Shown one piece after another: positions 36,931 to 44,782 of a stretch of DNA of 64,000 nucleotides. The DNA is from Conyzicola nivalis. Lineage in GTDB: Bacteria > Actinomycetota > Actinomycetes > Actinomycetales > Microbacteriaceae. A program made the translations under genes and the position numbers. The stretch's first letter is position 1. The number at the start of each line of letters is the position of its first letter. The notes beneath the pieces were generated by a model. That model made no database searches. It was not told the origin of the DNA and saw nothing but the letters and a program-made list of their open reading frames with translations. Location: contig NZ_BMGB01000001.1 of the NCBI RefSeq assembly GCF_014639655.1, positions 2,000,882 through 2,064,881 on the forward strand. The letters are read 5' to 3'.

Positions 36931-36950
36931 GACCCCGGCCGCCCCCTTCA

Positions 36951-37158
36951 CGCAACTCAGGCAGGATCACGGATGCCGCGGCGCCCGCCGCGCGGATCCG
37001 CGGGTCGCGCTACCCGGGCCCACATTCTGCCTGAGTTGCGAAACACCGCGGGCGGGCGTTCATCATTCAGGACCGTTCGACCGTGGGGTCACCTCGGCCC
37101 GCGGAAAACCGCGCAGGACTCACGTCGGCTCCCCGGTTCATCCTGAATCCCGAACGCC
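36951..37158. repeat. Tandem unit, copy 2, with two dyads
   Basis: Same layout as copy 1: dyad 1 arms 36951-36964 and 37027-37040, dyad 2 arms 37055-37072 and 37141-37158. Arms are identical to copy 1 and no indels are seen within the 208-bp unit. Differences are scattered base changes in the loops, most in the last 30 bases of the second loop. This is a recent duplication with arms conserved better than loops. Confidence 0.85.
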
Positions 37159-37170
37159 GACCCGGGGCGG

Positions 37171-39018
37171 TCACGCCGTCTGGTCGAAGTACAGCTCCCA
37201 GTAGGTGCCGCGCGCCGCGAGCAGCTCCTCGTGCGTGCCGCTTTCGGCAATCTCGCCGGCCACCACGACGAAGATCACGTCGGCGTCGACCACGGTCGAG
37301 AGCCGGTGCGCGATGGCGATCGTCGTGCGCCCGCGCGACGCGGTGTCGAGCGCCTCCTGCACGACCCGCTCGCCGATCGAGTCGAGCGCGCTCGTCGCCT
37401 CGTCGAGGATGAGCACGGCGGGATCCTTCAGCAGCACGCGCGCGATCGCGATGCGCTGCTTCTCGCCTCCGCTGAGCCGGTAGCCGCGTTCGCCGACGAG
37501 GGTGTTGTAGCCGTCGGGGAACGATTCGATGGTCGAGTGGATGTTAGCGGCCTTCGCAGCGGCAACGAGCTCGTCATCCGTCGCGCCCGGTTTGGCGTAA
37601 CGGAGGTTATCGCCGATGGAGGCGTGGAAGAGGTAGGTCTCCTGGCTGACGATGCCGATGTGCTTCACGAGCGAGAGCTCGTCTAGCTCGCGCACGTCGT
37701 CGCCGGCGAACAGGACGCGACCGCTCGACGCGTCGTGCAGCCGCGGGATCAGGTAGGAGACCGTGGTTTTGCCGGCTCCCGACGGTCCGACGAATGCGGC
37801 GAACTGGCCGGGTTCGATGCGGAAGCTCACGCCGCCAAGGGTCGCCCGAGTGTCGGCGGGGGCATCGGGATACCGGAACACCACGTCGTCGAACTCGACG
37901 AGCCCGAGGTGTGCGGGGTCGACCTCTTTCGCATCCGGAGCATTCTTGATCGACGGCTTCAGATCCAGGTATTCGAAGATGCGGGCGAACAGCGCCGACG
38001 AGGTCTGCAGGTCGAGTGCCACGCGCATGAGCCCGAGCAGCGGGAAGGTGAGCCGCGCCTGCACCGTTGTGAAGGCGACGATCGTTCCGGCGGTGACGGG
38101 CACGTCGCGCAGGATGAGCCAGGCCGCCGCGACGTAGACCACGGCGGGGATCACCGAGAGGAAGATGCCCACCATCGCGAAGAACCATTGACCGCTCATC
38201 GCCTGGCGGACCTGCAGGCCGATCTGGTTGTCGTTCTCCCGCGCGTAGCGGTCGGTCTCCCACTGCTGTTGGTTGAAACTCTTCGCGAGCAGGATGCCGG
38301 ACACGCTCAGCGTCTCCTGTGTGATGGCGGTCATGTCGCTGAGCGACTCCTGGGTCTTGGTGGCGATTCGCGCGCGCACCTGACCGACCTTGCGTTGGGC
38401 CAGAACGAGGATGGGCAGCAGGATGACCGCGACGATGGTCAGCTGCCAGCTGAGCAGCAGCATGCTCACGAAGGCGGCGATCACGGTGACCGTGTTACCG
38501 ATGACGCTCGAGACGGTGTTGCTGAGCACGCCGGCCACACCGCCGACGTCGTTCTGCAGGCGCGACTGGATGACACCCGTCTTCGTGCGCGTGAAGAACG
38601 CGAGTTCCATGGCCTGCAGGTGGCGGAAGAGACGCACGCGCAGAGCACCCATCACCTTGTTGCCGACCGTGGCGGTGAGCCAGGTCTGCCAGACACCGAG
38701 GATGGCGGAGATGACCCAGAGCAGCACCATGATGCCGACGAGCTCGAGGAGCACGGGCAGGTTGGGGCCGCCCTCGGGGAACAGGCCCAGGTCGAAGGCC
38801 TGCTTCGTGAGCAGCGGGGGCGCGACGCTCAGTGCGGCGCTGACCAGCACGAGAACGATGGTGACGGTGATCGCCCGCTTGTGCGGTGCGAACAGCGTGC
38901 CGATGCGGTTCAGCAGGTCGGGGATCTTCGGGGCCGTGGCGTTTATGGCCTTCTGCGCTGCGGCGTCGCCGCCGCTGACCCGACCACCATGACCCCCGGG
39001 GCCGCGCATTCCACTCAC
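37171..39018 (-). CDS. ABC exporter, fused membrane and ATPase domains
   Basis: A 615-residue type IV exporter half-transporter. Six membrane helices in residues about 48-335, then the ATPase with GPSGAGKTT (Walker A), LSGGEKQR (signature), VLILDEATSALD (Walker B) and AIAHRLST (H-loop). GTG at 39018, or the ATG three codons later. It belongs to the MsbA/LmrA-like multidrug or lipid exporter class; substrate unknown. It stands alone between repeat elements. Confidence 0.92.
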   Translation of the reverse strand: MSGMRGPGGHGGRVSGGDAAAQKAINATAPKIPDLLNRIGTLFAPHKRAITVTIVLVLVSAALSVAPPLLTKQAFDLGLFPEGGPNLPVLLELVGIMVLLWVISAILGVWQTWLTATVGNKVMGALRVRLFRHLQAMELAFFTRTKTGVIQSRLQNDVGGVAGVLSNTVSSVIGNTVTVIAAFVSMLLLSWQLTIVAVILLPILVLAQRKVGQVRARIATKTQESLSDMTAITQETLSVSGILLAKSFNQQQWETDRYARENDNQIGLQVRQAMSGQWFFAMVGIFLSVIPAVVYVAAAWLILRDVPVTAGTIVAFTTVQARLTFPLLGLMRVALDLQTSSALFARIFEYLDLKPSIKNAPDAKEVDPAHLGLVEFDDVVFRYPDAPADTRATLGGVSFRIEPGQFAAFVGPSGAGKTTVSYLIPRLHDASSGRVLFAGDDVRELDELSLVKHIGIVSQETYLFHASIGDNLRYAKPGATDDELVAAAKAANIHSTIESFPDGYNTLVGERGYRLSGGEKQRIAIARVLLKDPAVLILDEATSALDSIGERVVQEALDTASRGRTTIAIAHRLSTVVDADVIFVVVAGEIAESGTHEELLAARGTYWELYFDQTA

Positions 39019-39039
39019 GGGTTCGAGCCTACGCTCGAT

Positions 39040-39080
39040 CGCCGGTCGAGTAGGTCGCCCCGCGACCCACTCGACCGGCG
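39040..39080. terminator. Long hairpin downstream of the CUT1 permease gene
   Basis: CGCCGGTCGAGT and its complement, plus GGTCGC/GCGACC, give an 18-bp stem with one A-C mismatch and a 3-base loop. It lies 7 bp after the stop of the permease gene ending at 39088. No T-run follows. The sequence GGTCGAGTAGG resembles the repetitive intergenic stems frequent in this group, so it may be a REP-like element serving as transcript end. Confidence 0.6.
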
Positions 39081-39087
39081 TGGAGCG

Positions 39088-40074
39088 TCAGCCCTTCGTC
39101 GAACCCGCCAGCAGGCCGCGCACGAAGTAGCGCTGCAGGCCGAAGAACACGATGAGGGGCACGATGAGCGAGACGAAGGCCGCCGCCGTCAATCTCTGCC
39201 AGTCCTGCCCTCGGGTTCCGGTGAGTTCCGCCAATCTCTGCGTCAACGGCGCCGCGTCCTGCGTGCCGCCGGAGAAGATCAGCGCCACGAGCAGGTCGTT
39301 CCACACCCAGAGGAATTGGAAGATCGCGAACGAGGCGATGGCCGGCAGGGCCAGCGGAAGCACGATGCGCAGGAAGACCTGCATGTGACTCGCGCCGTCG
39401 ACCCGCGCGGCCTCGATCACCTCGCCGGGAATCTCGGAGATGAAGTTGTGCAGCAGGAAGATCGCCAGGGGAAGCGCGAAGATCGTGTGCGCGATCCAGA
39501 TCGGCAGGAAGTTCTGCTCGGGGATGGAGGGGATGACGTCGTGCAGCCACTCCTGGCCGGGACGCAGGATCACGCCGAAGGTCTGCAGCAGCGGGATGAG
39601 GGCCATCTGCAGCGGCACGATCTGCAACGCGAACACCAGGATGAAGAGCACGCCGCTTCCGCGGAACTTGATCCAGGCGAAGGCGTACGCGGCCATCGAC
39701 GCGATGACGAGCGGGAAGATCGTGCCGGGGATCGCGATCGACAGCGAGTTGACGAAGTAGGCGCCCAGCTGCGGCGACGACTGCGACGACGAGAGGAGCA
39801 CGTCCTGGTAGTTGTCGAGGGTGAGCACCGGGTTGCTGAAGAACGTCCACCAGCCGGTCGTGCGGATCTGCTCGGCCGGGCGGAACGACGAGATCAGCAG
39901 CCCGAAGGTCGGGGTCGTCCAGAGCACGGCGATGATCACAGCGGCGAGCGTGGCGCGACGCGACGTCAAGCGCCGCTTGACCCGACTGGTCTTGGTGCCC
40001 TCTTCGGCGAGTTCGATGCCGCCCTTGACGGGGCGCGACCCCGAAACGGGCAGGTCGACGGGAGATACGCTCAT
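39088..40074 (-). CDS. ABC sugar permease, MalG/AglG-type
   Basis: A 328-residue CUT1 permease. After a basic N-terminus the first helix is LAAVIIAVLWTTPTFGLLISSF; the ATPase-docking loop is GEVIEAARVDGASHMQVFLRI. The ATG at 40074 overlaps the upstream permease stop by 4 bp and excludes the long open frame further upstream. Third gene of the alpha-glucoside-type transporter. Confidence 0.88.
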   Translation of the reverse strand: MSVSPVDLPVSGSRPVKGGIELAEEGTKTSRVKRRLTSRRATLAAVIIAVLWTTPTFGLLISSFRPAEQIRTTGWWTFFSNPVLTLDNYQDVLLSSSQSSPQLGAYFVNSLSIAIPGTIFPLVIASMAAYAFAWIKFRGSGVLFILVFALQIVPLQMALIPLLQTFGVILRPGQEWLHDVIPSIPEQNFLPIWIAHTIFALPLAIFLLHNFISEIPGEVIEAARVDGASHMQVFLRIVLPLALPAIASFAIFQFLWVWNDLLVALIFSGGTQDAAPLTQRLAELTGTRGQDWQRLTAAAFVSLIVPLIVFFGLQRYFVRGLLAGSTKG

Positions 40075-41042
40075 CGGACTTCCTTCTGACTGCGGAGTAC
40101 TCGGACGTTGTAGATGACGATGGGGAGCACCAGGACGAAGAGGATGACGGCCAGTGCGGCGCCCCGTCCGGGCTCGTTGGCTCGGAACGCCTGCGTGTAC
40201 ATCTCGTTGGCGACGACGCTGGTGTCGAAGTTTCCGGCGGTCATCGTTCGTACGATGTCGAACACCTTGAGGGTCGCGATCGAGATGGTCGTCACGACGA
40301 CCACGAGCGAGCCCCGGATCCCGGGGACGGTGACGTTCAGGAACCGCTGCCACGCGTTGGTGCCGTCGAGCTGCGCGGCCTCGATCTGCTCGGCCGGCAC
40401 GCCCTTGATGGCCGCGGAGAGCACGACCATGGCGAATCCGGTCTGGATCCACACCATGACCGCGATGAGCAGGAACGTGTTCAGCGGTGACGACTGCAGC
40501 CACTGGACCGGCTCGCCGCCGAACGCGACGACGACGGCGTTCAGCAGGCCGATCTGGTCGCGCCCCTGCGACTTGTAGTCGTAGACGAACTTCCAGATGA
40601 TTCCGGCACCGACGAACGAGATGGCCATCGGCATGAACACGAGGGCCTTGAAGAACTTCTCACCACGCGACTTGTCGATGAAGACGGCGTAGGCGAGTCC
40701 CGCGATAGTGGAGATGGTGGGAACCAGCACGACCCAGATGACCGTGTTGACCAGGGTTCGCACCGCGTCGGGCTGCGTGAACGCCCAGATGAAGTTCTCG
40801 AAACCCACGGGGTCGCCCGTGCGGTTGAAGAAGGCGAGCGCCGTGGTGCGGATCGCCGGGTAGATCAGTCCCCCGACGAGGAGCACCAGGGCCGGGCCGA
40901 CAAAGGCCGCGAGGACGACGTAGTCGCGCTGGCGCTTCGGCGCCTTGTCGACGAAAAACAAAACGAGGCCGACGACGGCGGCGAAAATCGCGAGCCCTCC
41001 GACGACCTGTATCAACTTACCGATGAGATCCGCTGTGGTCAT
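40071..41042 (-). CDS. ABC sugar permease, MalF/AglF-type
   Basis: A 323-residue CUT1 permease with two extra N-terminal helices (about residues 7-30 and 42-65) before the core, as in AglF-type proteins. EAA loop PAEQIEAAQLDGTNAWQRF. It is separated from the binding-protein gene by 113 bp containing a strong hairpin. No ATPase gene nearby; a shared MsiK-type ATPase is expected. Confidence 0.88.
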   Translation of the reverse strand: MTTADLIGKLIQVVGGLAIFAAVVGLVLFFVDKAPKRQRDYVVLAAFVGPALVLLVGGLIYPAIRTTALAFFNRTGDPVGFENFIWAFTQPDAVRTLVNTVIWVVLVPTISTIAGLAYAVFIDKSRGEKFFKALVFMPMAISFVGAGIIWKFVYDYKSQGRDQIGLLNAVVVAFGGEPVQWLQSSPLNTFLLIAVMVWIQTGFAMVVLSAAIKGVPAEQIEAAQLDGTNAWQRFLNVTVPGIRGSLVVVVTTISIATLKVFDIVRTMTAGNFDTSVVANEMYTQAFRANEPGRGAALAVILFVLVLPIVIYNVRVLRSQKEVR

Positions 41043-41104
41043 GACGTACCCCTACCTTCCATTCGACGCTGACTGGGTGATGCTGCCCGGTGCGGCAGGA
41101 TGTG

Positions 41105-41144
41105 CGAGTGCGGGGCGGGACCCTGAGGCCCCGCCCCGCACTCG
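41105..41144 (-). other. Intercistronic hairpin after the binding-protein gene
   Basis: Perfect 15-bp stem (CGAGTGCGGGGCGGG, 41105-41119, with 41130-41144) and a 10-base loop, 11 bp after the solute-binding-protein stop and 62 bp before the permease start. There is no T-run, which favours an mRNA-protecting or partially attenuating stem. Confidence 0.75.
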
Positions 41145-41155
41145 ACTACAACGGG

Positions 41156-42481
41156 CTACTGCGGCCAGCTGCTCTCGATAGCGTCGACGGTTTGCTGCGT
41201 GCTGTCGCCGCTCAACCAGCCGACGATGCCCTTCCAGAACGAGTTCGAGCCGACGGCGCCCGGCATGAGGTCGGAACCGTCATAGCGGAACGTCGCGTCG
41301 GGGTCCTGGAGGATCTCGATGGTGTCTTCCAGCAGCGGGCTGGACGCGAGCGACGGGTCGACGCCGGTGTTGGCGCTGACCGTTCCGCCCTGTTCGACGC
41401 GCAGGTTGGCGAACGTGTCGCTCGACATGTGCGTGAGCACGGCGGTGATCGCGTCGCTCGTCTCGAAGGCGACGACGGTCTCGCCACCGCCGGTCACGGC
41501 GAGCGGGTCGTCAGCGTCTGCGGGCGGCATCAGGAACGCGTAGACGTCACCGTCGGGTGCGACCTCGACGCCCTCGCCCCAGTTGACCTCGTAGAACGAT
41601 GCCTGGTGGTGCAGCGAGCACTGTCCGTCGAGGATGGGCAGGCCACCCTCCTGGAACGGGGTGGAGATGAGCGACTCGGTGTCGATGTACTCCGAGTTCT
41701 TCAGGATCTCTCCGGCGGAGTCGAATGCTCCGACGATGGCGGTGTCGTTGAACGGGATCTCGTGGTTCACCCACTGGTCGTAGACGTCGGGGCCCGCCTC
41801 GCGGAGCACGAAGTCTTCGATCCAGTCGGTTCCGGGCCAACCCGTTGCGTCACCGGATTCCATGCCGGCGCACCAGGGGAGGTGGTCCCCGTCGGCCGCG
41901 ATGGTCTCGGTCAGCTCCATGAGCTCGTCGAGGGTCGTGGGCGTCTCGTAGCCCTTCTCCTCGAACTCGGCCGGCGAGTACCAGATGTAACCCTTGACGC
42001 TGGCGAGCATCGGGGCGCCGTAGAAGACGTCGTCGAAGGTGCTGTATGCCTTCCAGTCGGGGGACCAGAACTCGTCGGTGTTCGCCTCGACCTCTGCGGG
42101 AGCCGGCTGGAGGTAGCCGTTCTCCGCGAGGAGCGAGACGAGGCCGGGCTGAGGCACGATTCCGATGTCGGGGGCGTTGCCACCCTCGGCGAGCTGGGCG
42201 ATGTTGCCCTCGAAGTCGCGGCTGCCCTGGTAGTCGATGGTGATGTCGGTGCAGGTGGCGAAGTCGGCCCACGATGCGATGAGTCGGTCTGCCTCGGTTT
42301 CGACGATGGTGCCGGAGATCGTGACCTCGTCGCCGTCGAACGTTCCGTACGACTCGTATTCGGAGCAATCGGTGTCTTCTGCTGACTGCTGGGTGTCGCC
42401 GGTACAGCCGGTGAGCGCGAGACCGACGACGCCTGCTGCAGCGATCGGTATGAGTAGACGGCGCTTGAAAGCGGAACTCAT
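41156..42481 (-). CDS. Sugar-binding lipoprotein, AglE-type (alpha-glucosides)
   Basis: A 441-residue family 1 solute-binding protein; lipobox LTGC, Cys26. The mature protein begins with an acidic, Cys-containing stretch, then EVTISGTIVETEADRLIASW, GGNAPDIGIVPQPGLV and PWCAGMESGDATGWPGTDWIEDF, typical of AglE-like alpha-glucoside (maltose, sucrose, trehalose) binders. The ATG at 42481 has a very strong GAGGAGG site. Preceded by a 5'-leader hairpin and a promoter with LacI-type operators. Confidence 0.88.
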   Translation of the reverse strand: MSSAFKRRLLIPIAAAGVVGLALTGCTGDTQQSAEDTDCSEYESYGTFDGDEVTISGTIVETEADRLIASWADFATCTDITIDYQGSRDFEGNIAQLAEGGNAPDIGIVPQPGLVSLLAENGYLQPAPAEVEANTDEFWSPDWKAYSTFDDVFYGAPMLASVKGYIWYSPAEFEEKGYETPTTLDELMELTETIAADGDHLPWCAGMESGDATGWPGTDWIEDFVLREAGPDVYDQWVNHEIPFNDTAIVGAFDSAGEILKNSEYIDTESLISTPFQEGGLPILDGQCSLHHQASFYEVNWGEGVEVAPDGDVYAFLMPPADADDPLAVTGGGETVVAFETSDAITAVLTHMSSDTFANLRVEQGGTVSANTGVDPSLASSPLLEDTIEILQDPDATFRYDGSDLMPGAVGSNSFWKGIVGWLSGDSTQQTVDAIESSWPQ

Positions 42482-42505
42482 TTTTCCTCCTCATTGAGAT
42501 AAATG

Positions 42506-42531
42506 CGCCCCGCGCTTCTCTGCGCGGGGCG
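42506..42531 (-). other. 5'-leader hairpin of the AglE-type gene
   Basis: CGCCCCGCGC and GCGCGGGGCG form a perfect 10-bp stem with a 6-base loop, ending 24 bp before the start codon and just outside the ribosome site. It may protect the 5' end of the abundant mRNA or attenuate transcription. Confidence 0.6.
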
Positions 42532-42555
42532 TTCGAAAGTGATGCAAGGGCGGTT

Positions 42556-42568
42556 CCGTTGACAACGG
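42556..42568. promoter_or_regulatory. Palindrome CCGTTGACAACGG in the promoter region
   Basis: A perfect 13-mer palindrome about 11 bp downstream of the -10 box at 42579-42584, around the expected transcription start. Related ACCGTTG words occur at 42631-42642. Candidate operator of unknown regulator. Confidence 0.45.
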
Positions 42569-42578
42569 TTCCACACAC

Positions 42579-42607
42579 AACGTATGGCACGGGAAGGGGG
42601 TATGCAA
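42579..42607 (-). promoter_or_regulatory. Promoter TTGCAT-N17-TACGTT of the AglE-type operon
   Basis: On the minus strand, -35 TTGCAT (42607-42602), 17-base spacer, -10 TACGTT (42584-42579). The -35 box overlaps the CAAGCGCTTG operator, a classic arrangement for repression. Confidence 0.65.
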
Positions 42608-42614
42608 GCGCTTG
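42605..42614. promoter_or_regulatory. LacI-type operator CAAGCGCTTG
   Basis: Perfect 10-bp palindrome centred on CG, as recognised by MalR/AglR-type LacI repressors. It overlaps the -35 box. No regulator gene lies nearby, so the regulator is encoded outside this window. Confidence 0.6.
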
Positions 42615-42645
42615 GGAGAAACCGTCACAAACCGTTGTACCGTTC

Positions 42646-42663
42646 CGTGGTAGCGCTCCCACG
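42646..42663. promoter_or_regulatory. Second LacI-type operator around TAGCGCTC
   Basis: CGTGGTAGCGCTCCCACG is an 18-bp palindrome with one mismatched pair. Its centre is 45 bp upstream of the operator at 42605-42614, suitable for looping or cooperative repression. Confidence 0.5.
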
Positions 42664-42693
42664 CCTGCTATGATCACGAATCCCTTAAATGCA

Positions 42694-42728
42694 CGAAGGC
42701 ACCGCTTCGCGAGGAAGCGGTGCCTTCG
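42694..42728 (-). terminator. Terminator after rplL
   Basis: Perfect 15-bp stem CGAAGGCACCGCTTC / reverse complement with a GCGAG loop, 24 bp after the rplL stop. The transcribed strand continues TGCATTTAA. Ends the rplJ-rplL operon. Confidence 0.88.
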
Positions 42729-42752
42729 GCGGGTCCCCTAGCGGGGACGGGA

Positions 42753-43136
42753 CTACTTGAGCGTGACGGTGGCGCCAGCTTCTTCGAGCTGAGCCTTTGC
42801 CTTCTCGGCGGTCTCCTTGTTGACACCCTCGAGGACTGCGCCGGGGGCGCCGTCTACGACAGCCTTGGCCTCGCCGAGTCCGAGGCTCGTGAGCGCGCGG
42901 ACCTCCTTGATGACCTGGATCTTCTTCTCGCCAGCCGACTCGAGGATGACGTCGAAGGAATCCTTCTCCTCGACCTCTTCGACGGCAGCAGCAGCGCCAC
43001 CGGCAGCAGCAACTGCGACGGGAGCGGCGGCGGTGACCTCGAAGACCTCTTCGAACTTCTTGACGAACTCGCTGAGCTCAATGAGAGTCAGTTCCTTGAA
43101 GGCTTCGATGAGCTCTTCGCTTGACAGCTTTGCCAT
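42753..43136 (-). CDS. rplL: 50S ribosomal protein L7/L12
   Basis: The 127-residue stalk protein. It has an N-terminal dimerisation helix, an Ala-rich hinge ([19 protein letters not shown]) and the conserved C-terminal domain ([28 protein letters not shown]). It binds L10 and recruits elongation factors. It follows rplJ by 52 bp. Confidence 0.99.
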   Translation of the reverse strand: MAKLSSEELIEAFKELTLIELSEFVKKFEEVFEVTAAAPVAVAAAGGAAAAVEEVEEKDSFDVILESAGEKKIQVIKEVRALTSLGLGEAKAVVDGAPGAVLEGVNKETAEKAKAQLEEAGATVTLK

Positions 43137-43188
43137 GATTTTCTCCTTGTGTGTTTCTTAGCTTTTCTAACCGCGGGTCAGGCTGTGC

Positions 43189-43704
43189 CTAGTTCGCGGA
43201 CTCCTGCTTCTCACGCAGCGCCTCGACCGTGCGAACGGCCTTCGAGAGCGGAGCGTTGAAGAGATATGCCGCACCGAACAGCGAAGCCTTGATTGCGCCG
43301 GCCATCTTGGCAAGCAGCACTTCACGGGATTCGAGGTCGGCGAGCTTCGCAACGTCGTTCGCGGTGAGCGAGTTACCGTCGAGGTAACCGCTCTTCACGA
43401 CGAGCAGCGGGTTTGCCTTGGCAAAGTCGCGCAGAACCTTTGCGACGGCGACAGTGTCTCCGTGCACAAATGCGATCGCGGACGGGCCGGTCAGTTCGTC
43501 GTCAAACGAAGTGATACCTGCCGCGTTGGCCGAGATCTTGGTCAGCGTGTTCTTTACCACGGCGTACGTTGCGTCTGCACTGAGTGACTTGCGCAGCGAC
43601 TTGAGCTGGGCAACAGTGAGACCGCGGTACTCGGTGAGCAGAACGGCGTTGGAGCTACGGAATTTTTCCGTAAGCTCGGCAACCGATGCTTCCTTGTTCG
43701 CCAT
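43189..43704 (-). CDS. rplJ: 50S ribosomal protein L10
   Basis: 171 residues, base of the ribosomal stalk. [38 protein letters not shown] is the typical N-terminus; the ATG at 43704 with AAGGAG upstream is chosen over the longer open frame. The C-terminal helix binds L7/L12. Expression is expected to be autoregulated through the leader upstream. Confidence 0.99.
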   Translation of the reverse strand: MANKEASVAELTEKFRSSNAVLLTEYRGLTVAQLKSLRKSLSADATYAVVKNTLTKISANAAGITSFDDELTGPSAIAFVHGDTVAVAKVLRDFAKANPLLVVKSGYLDGNSLTANDVAKLADLESREVLLAKMAGAIKASLFGAAYLFNAPLSKAVRTVEALREKQESAN

Positions 43705-43900
43705 GGCTCTCCTTAATTGATGATTGTCATTAGCCAAGGAGACGCAGGAAGAAACTTGGGCTGTTAAAAACAGAAAGCCCCACGCAGTTGCGCGGAGCTT
43801 CACTTCACAAGAAGGTGACTTCGAACACCTGCGCTGGATTTATGGAATCGAACCCGTGAGGGCTCGAGACAACCTGCGGTCTTTGGCTTCGTACAGAGTA
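43705..43900 (-). ncRNA. Ribosomal protein L10 leader
   Basis: About 200 bases of structured, non-coding leader before rplJ. On the transcribed strand it ends with an attenuator-like stem AAGCTCCGCGCA / TGCGTGGGGCTT followed by CTGTTTTT, then about 60 bases to rplJ. L10 leaders bound by L10(L12)4 are known in this position in bacteria including actinobacteria. The leader extent is approximate. Confidence 0.75.
43775..43800 (-). terminator. Attenuator stem in the L10 leader
   Basis: Arms 43775-43785 and 43790-43800 pair with two G-U wobbles, followed on the transcribed strand by a T-rich run (TTTCTGTTTTT). Formation would stop transcription before rplJ. Confidence 0.7.
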
Positions 43901-43910
43901 GCACACCCGG

Positions 43911-44750
43911 TCAGTCACGCCAGCTGTGCCGCGGCTCGTAGCCCAGCACGCGCCGCGCCTTCTCGATCGAGAGCAGGCTCTCGGTGCCGGCCACCTCGCG
44001 CTTCAGCTCGACGCCGGGAAAGCCGGCCGCGGCGAGCTCGGAGCTCGGCGTGCGCATCACCGTGTCGGCCGCGGCGATGATGAACCGGTCGAAGCCCGGG
44101 GCGGCGAGCTCGAGCGCCTTGAGCACGGCCTGTGCGCCGTCGCGCGAGTCGATGTACCCCCACGCGTTCCACCGGCGCAGCGTGATGTCGTCCTGGTATC
44201 CCTCGAACGCCGCGTAGTCGCCCGCGTCCATCACGTTGGAGAAGCGCAGTGCGGTGATGCTCAGCGCGGGGTCCCAGCGCACGAGCTTCTGCGCGAGTTC
44301 CTCCTCGAGGTGCTTGGTGACCGCGTACATCGACTCGGGGCGCGACGGGTAGTCCTCGTCGAGCGGCAGGTAGGGCGGGTCGATCTCGAGCGGGATGCCG
44401 AGCAGCGTCTCGCTCGAGGCGTAGACGATCGTTGTGATGCCGGCCCGTCGCGCGGCCTGGAACACGTTGAAGGTGGCGTTCATGTTGTTGTGGAACGTCG
44501 CCGAGTCGGCGTGGATGCCGCCCGCCGGGATGGCCGCGAGGTGCACGACGGCGTCGACCGCGCTGTACTTGTCGTCGACCCCCGAGAACGCGTCGACGAC
44601 CTGGCCGTAGTCGGTCAGGTCGATGCGGAGGAAACCGGGACCGCGCTCCCCCGCCACGTCGAGGTTGACGACCGAGTGGCCGGCTTCCGTGAGGCCGGTT
44701 ACGACGGCCGAACCGAGTTTTCCTGAACCGCCCGTGACGAGAATGCGCAT
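43911..44750 (-). CDS. NAD-dependent epimerase/dehydratase (SDR family)
   Basis: 279 residues from the ATG at 44750. Rossmann start MRILVTGGSGKLGSAVV, Ser in VYASSETLL and the catalytic pair SMYAVTKHLEEEL (Tyr-x3-Lys). Extended-type SDR such as a nucleotide-sugar epimerase or uronate dehydrogenase-like enzyme; substrate unknown. It lies upstream of the rplJ leader on the same strand. Confidence 0.87.
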   Translation of the reverse strand: MRILVTGGSGKLGSAVVTGLTEAGHSVVNLDVAGERGPGFLRIDLTDYGQVVDAFSGVDDKYSAVDAVVHLAAIPAGGIHADSATFHNNMNATFNVFQAARRAGITTIVYASSETLLGIPLEIDPPYLPLDEDYPSRPESMYAVTKHLEEELAQKLVRWDPALSITALRFSNVMDAGDYAAFEGYQDDITLRRWNAWGYIDSRDGAQAVLKALELAAPGFDRFIIAAADTVMRTPSSELAAAGFPGVELKREVAGTESLLSIEKARRVLGYEPRHSWRD

Positions 44751-44782
44751 GGTGTCAGTCTGGCACCGCATTTTCGACGGGC

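Larger units (their letters stand above)
36684..37170. other. Gene-free region made of a tandem duplicated dyad block
   Basis: 487 bp between the DUF305 stop and the ABC exporter stop (convergent). Almost all of it consists of two copies of a unit with a period of 228 bp, described as two repeat features. No ORF is credible here. Confidence 0.8.

Noticed and set aside
36723-37158. CRISPR-like array
   Set aside because: Only two units, 228-bp period, and internal inverted repeats rather than short direct repeats with unique spacers; no cas genes.
37735-40089. 784-codon open frame on the plus strand opposite the ABC exporter and permease
   Set aside because: Charged, low-complexity translation and complete overlap with two recognisable minus-strand genes; it also spans a hairpin terminator.
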